A stretch of 5,620 bases of DNA from Candidatus [Bacteroides] periocalifornicus (GTDB lineage Bacteria > Bacteroidota > Bacteroidia > Bacteroidales > CAJPTX01), in contig LIIK01000068.1 of NCBI GenBank assembly GCA_001421095.1, positions 1-5,620 of the forward strand. Reading direction: 5' to 3'. This document shows, in pieces, positions 5,620-5,620 of this stretch. Below the pieces are notes generated by a model. The model was not told where the DNA came from. It ran no database searches and saw only the letters and a program-made list of their open reading frames with translations. Both the position numbers and the translations under genes were made by a program. Every line of letters begins with the position of its first letter. The stretch's first letter is position 1.

Positions 5620-5620
5620 A

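Larger units (their letters stand above)
5384..5620. other. Region upstream of the metK promoter, no supported gene
   Basis: Together with the metK leader and promoter this makes about 350 bases without a confident gene. Several frames stay open on both strands, as expected from the high GC. On the plus strand a frame from the ATG at 5449 (MGCARTGKLHCPV) runs off the right edge, and another frame is open throughout; both encode Arg/Pro/His/Thr-rich sequence that does not look like a folded protein. On the minus strand, WYGEGTAQV followed by TAG at 5591-5593 could be the last residues of a gene entering from the right, ending exactly where the 5570-5591 hairpin begins. Nine residues are too few to decide. 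Confidence 0.5.

Noticed and set aside
5540..5620. tRNA 3' end suggested by the terminal ACCA at the window edge
   Set aside because: No T-loop (GTTCGA-type) or pairing arms are found upstream; the terminal bases belong to a tandem repeat.

Overview
The window is about 57% GC by eye and looks like ordinary chromosome from a Bacteroidota member, most likely a GC-rich Porphyromonas-type species of the Bacteroidales. Three things point there. The first 190 bases encode a type IX secretion (Por) C-terminal sorting domain. The promoters before metK and arcA carry the Bacteroidota -7 element TAnnTTTG rather than a sigma70 -10 box. The genes lack strong Shine-Dalgarno sequences and have AT-rich or otherwise unmarked leaders. 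The arginine deiminase and the small SpoU methylase also resemble Bacteroidales versions of those families.

Layout from left to right. The 3' end of a plus-strand secreted-protein gene (1-190) is closed by a perfect 30-bp palindromic terminator (211-240). All remaining confident genes lie on the minus strand and face it. In transcription order, read from the right, these are metK (5272 to 4022, S-adenosylmethionine synthetase), arcA (3694 to 2420, arginine deiminase), a SpoU-family RNA methyltransferase (2136 to 1597) and a BaiN/HI0933-like flavoprotein (1582 to 296). metK has its own promoter, TTTG-N19-TACCTTTG. arcA has a candidate promoter and a strong rho-independent terminator just after its stop. 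The methyltransferase and flavoprotein genes are 14 bases apart and are probably co-transcribed. A doubtful 61-codon basic ORF lies 22 bases upstream of the methyltransferase.

Gene-poor stretches are 2137-2419 (doubtful small ORFs, an 8-base homopolymer, the arcA terminator), 3695-4021 (metK/arcA spacer with the arcA promoter, short repeats and no clear metK terminator) and 5273-5620 (metK leader and promoter, then a perfect 9-bp hairpin and a short tandem repeat at the edge).

Functionally, MetK makes S-adenosylmethionine, the methyl donor the SpoU enzyme would use. ArcA turns arginine into citrulline and ammonia, and its usual partners ArcB and ArcC are not in the window. No defence system, mobile element, CRISPR array, tRNA or rRNA is visible. 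I found no convincing evidence of a novel multi-gene system. The observations below are mostly regulatory and small-ORF details.
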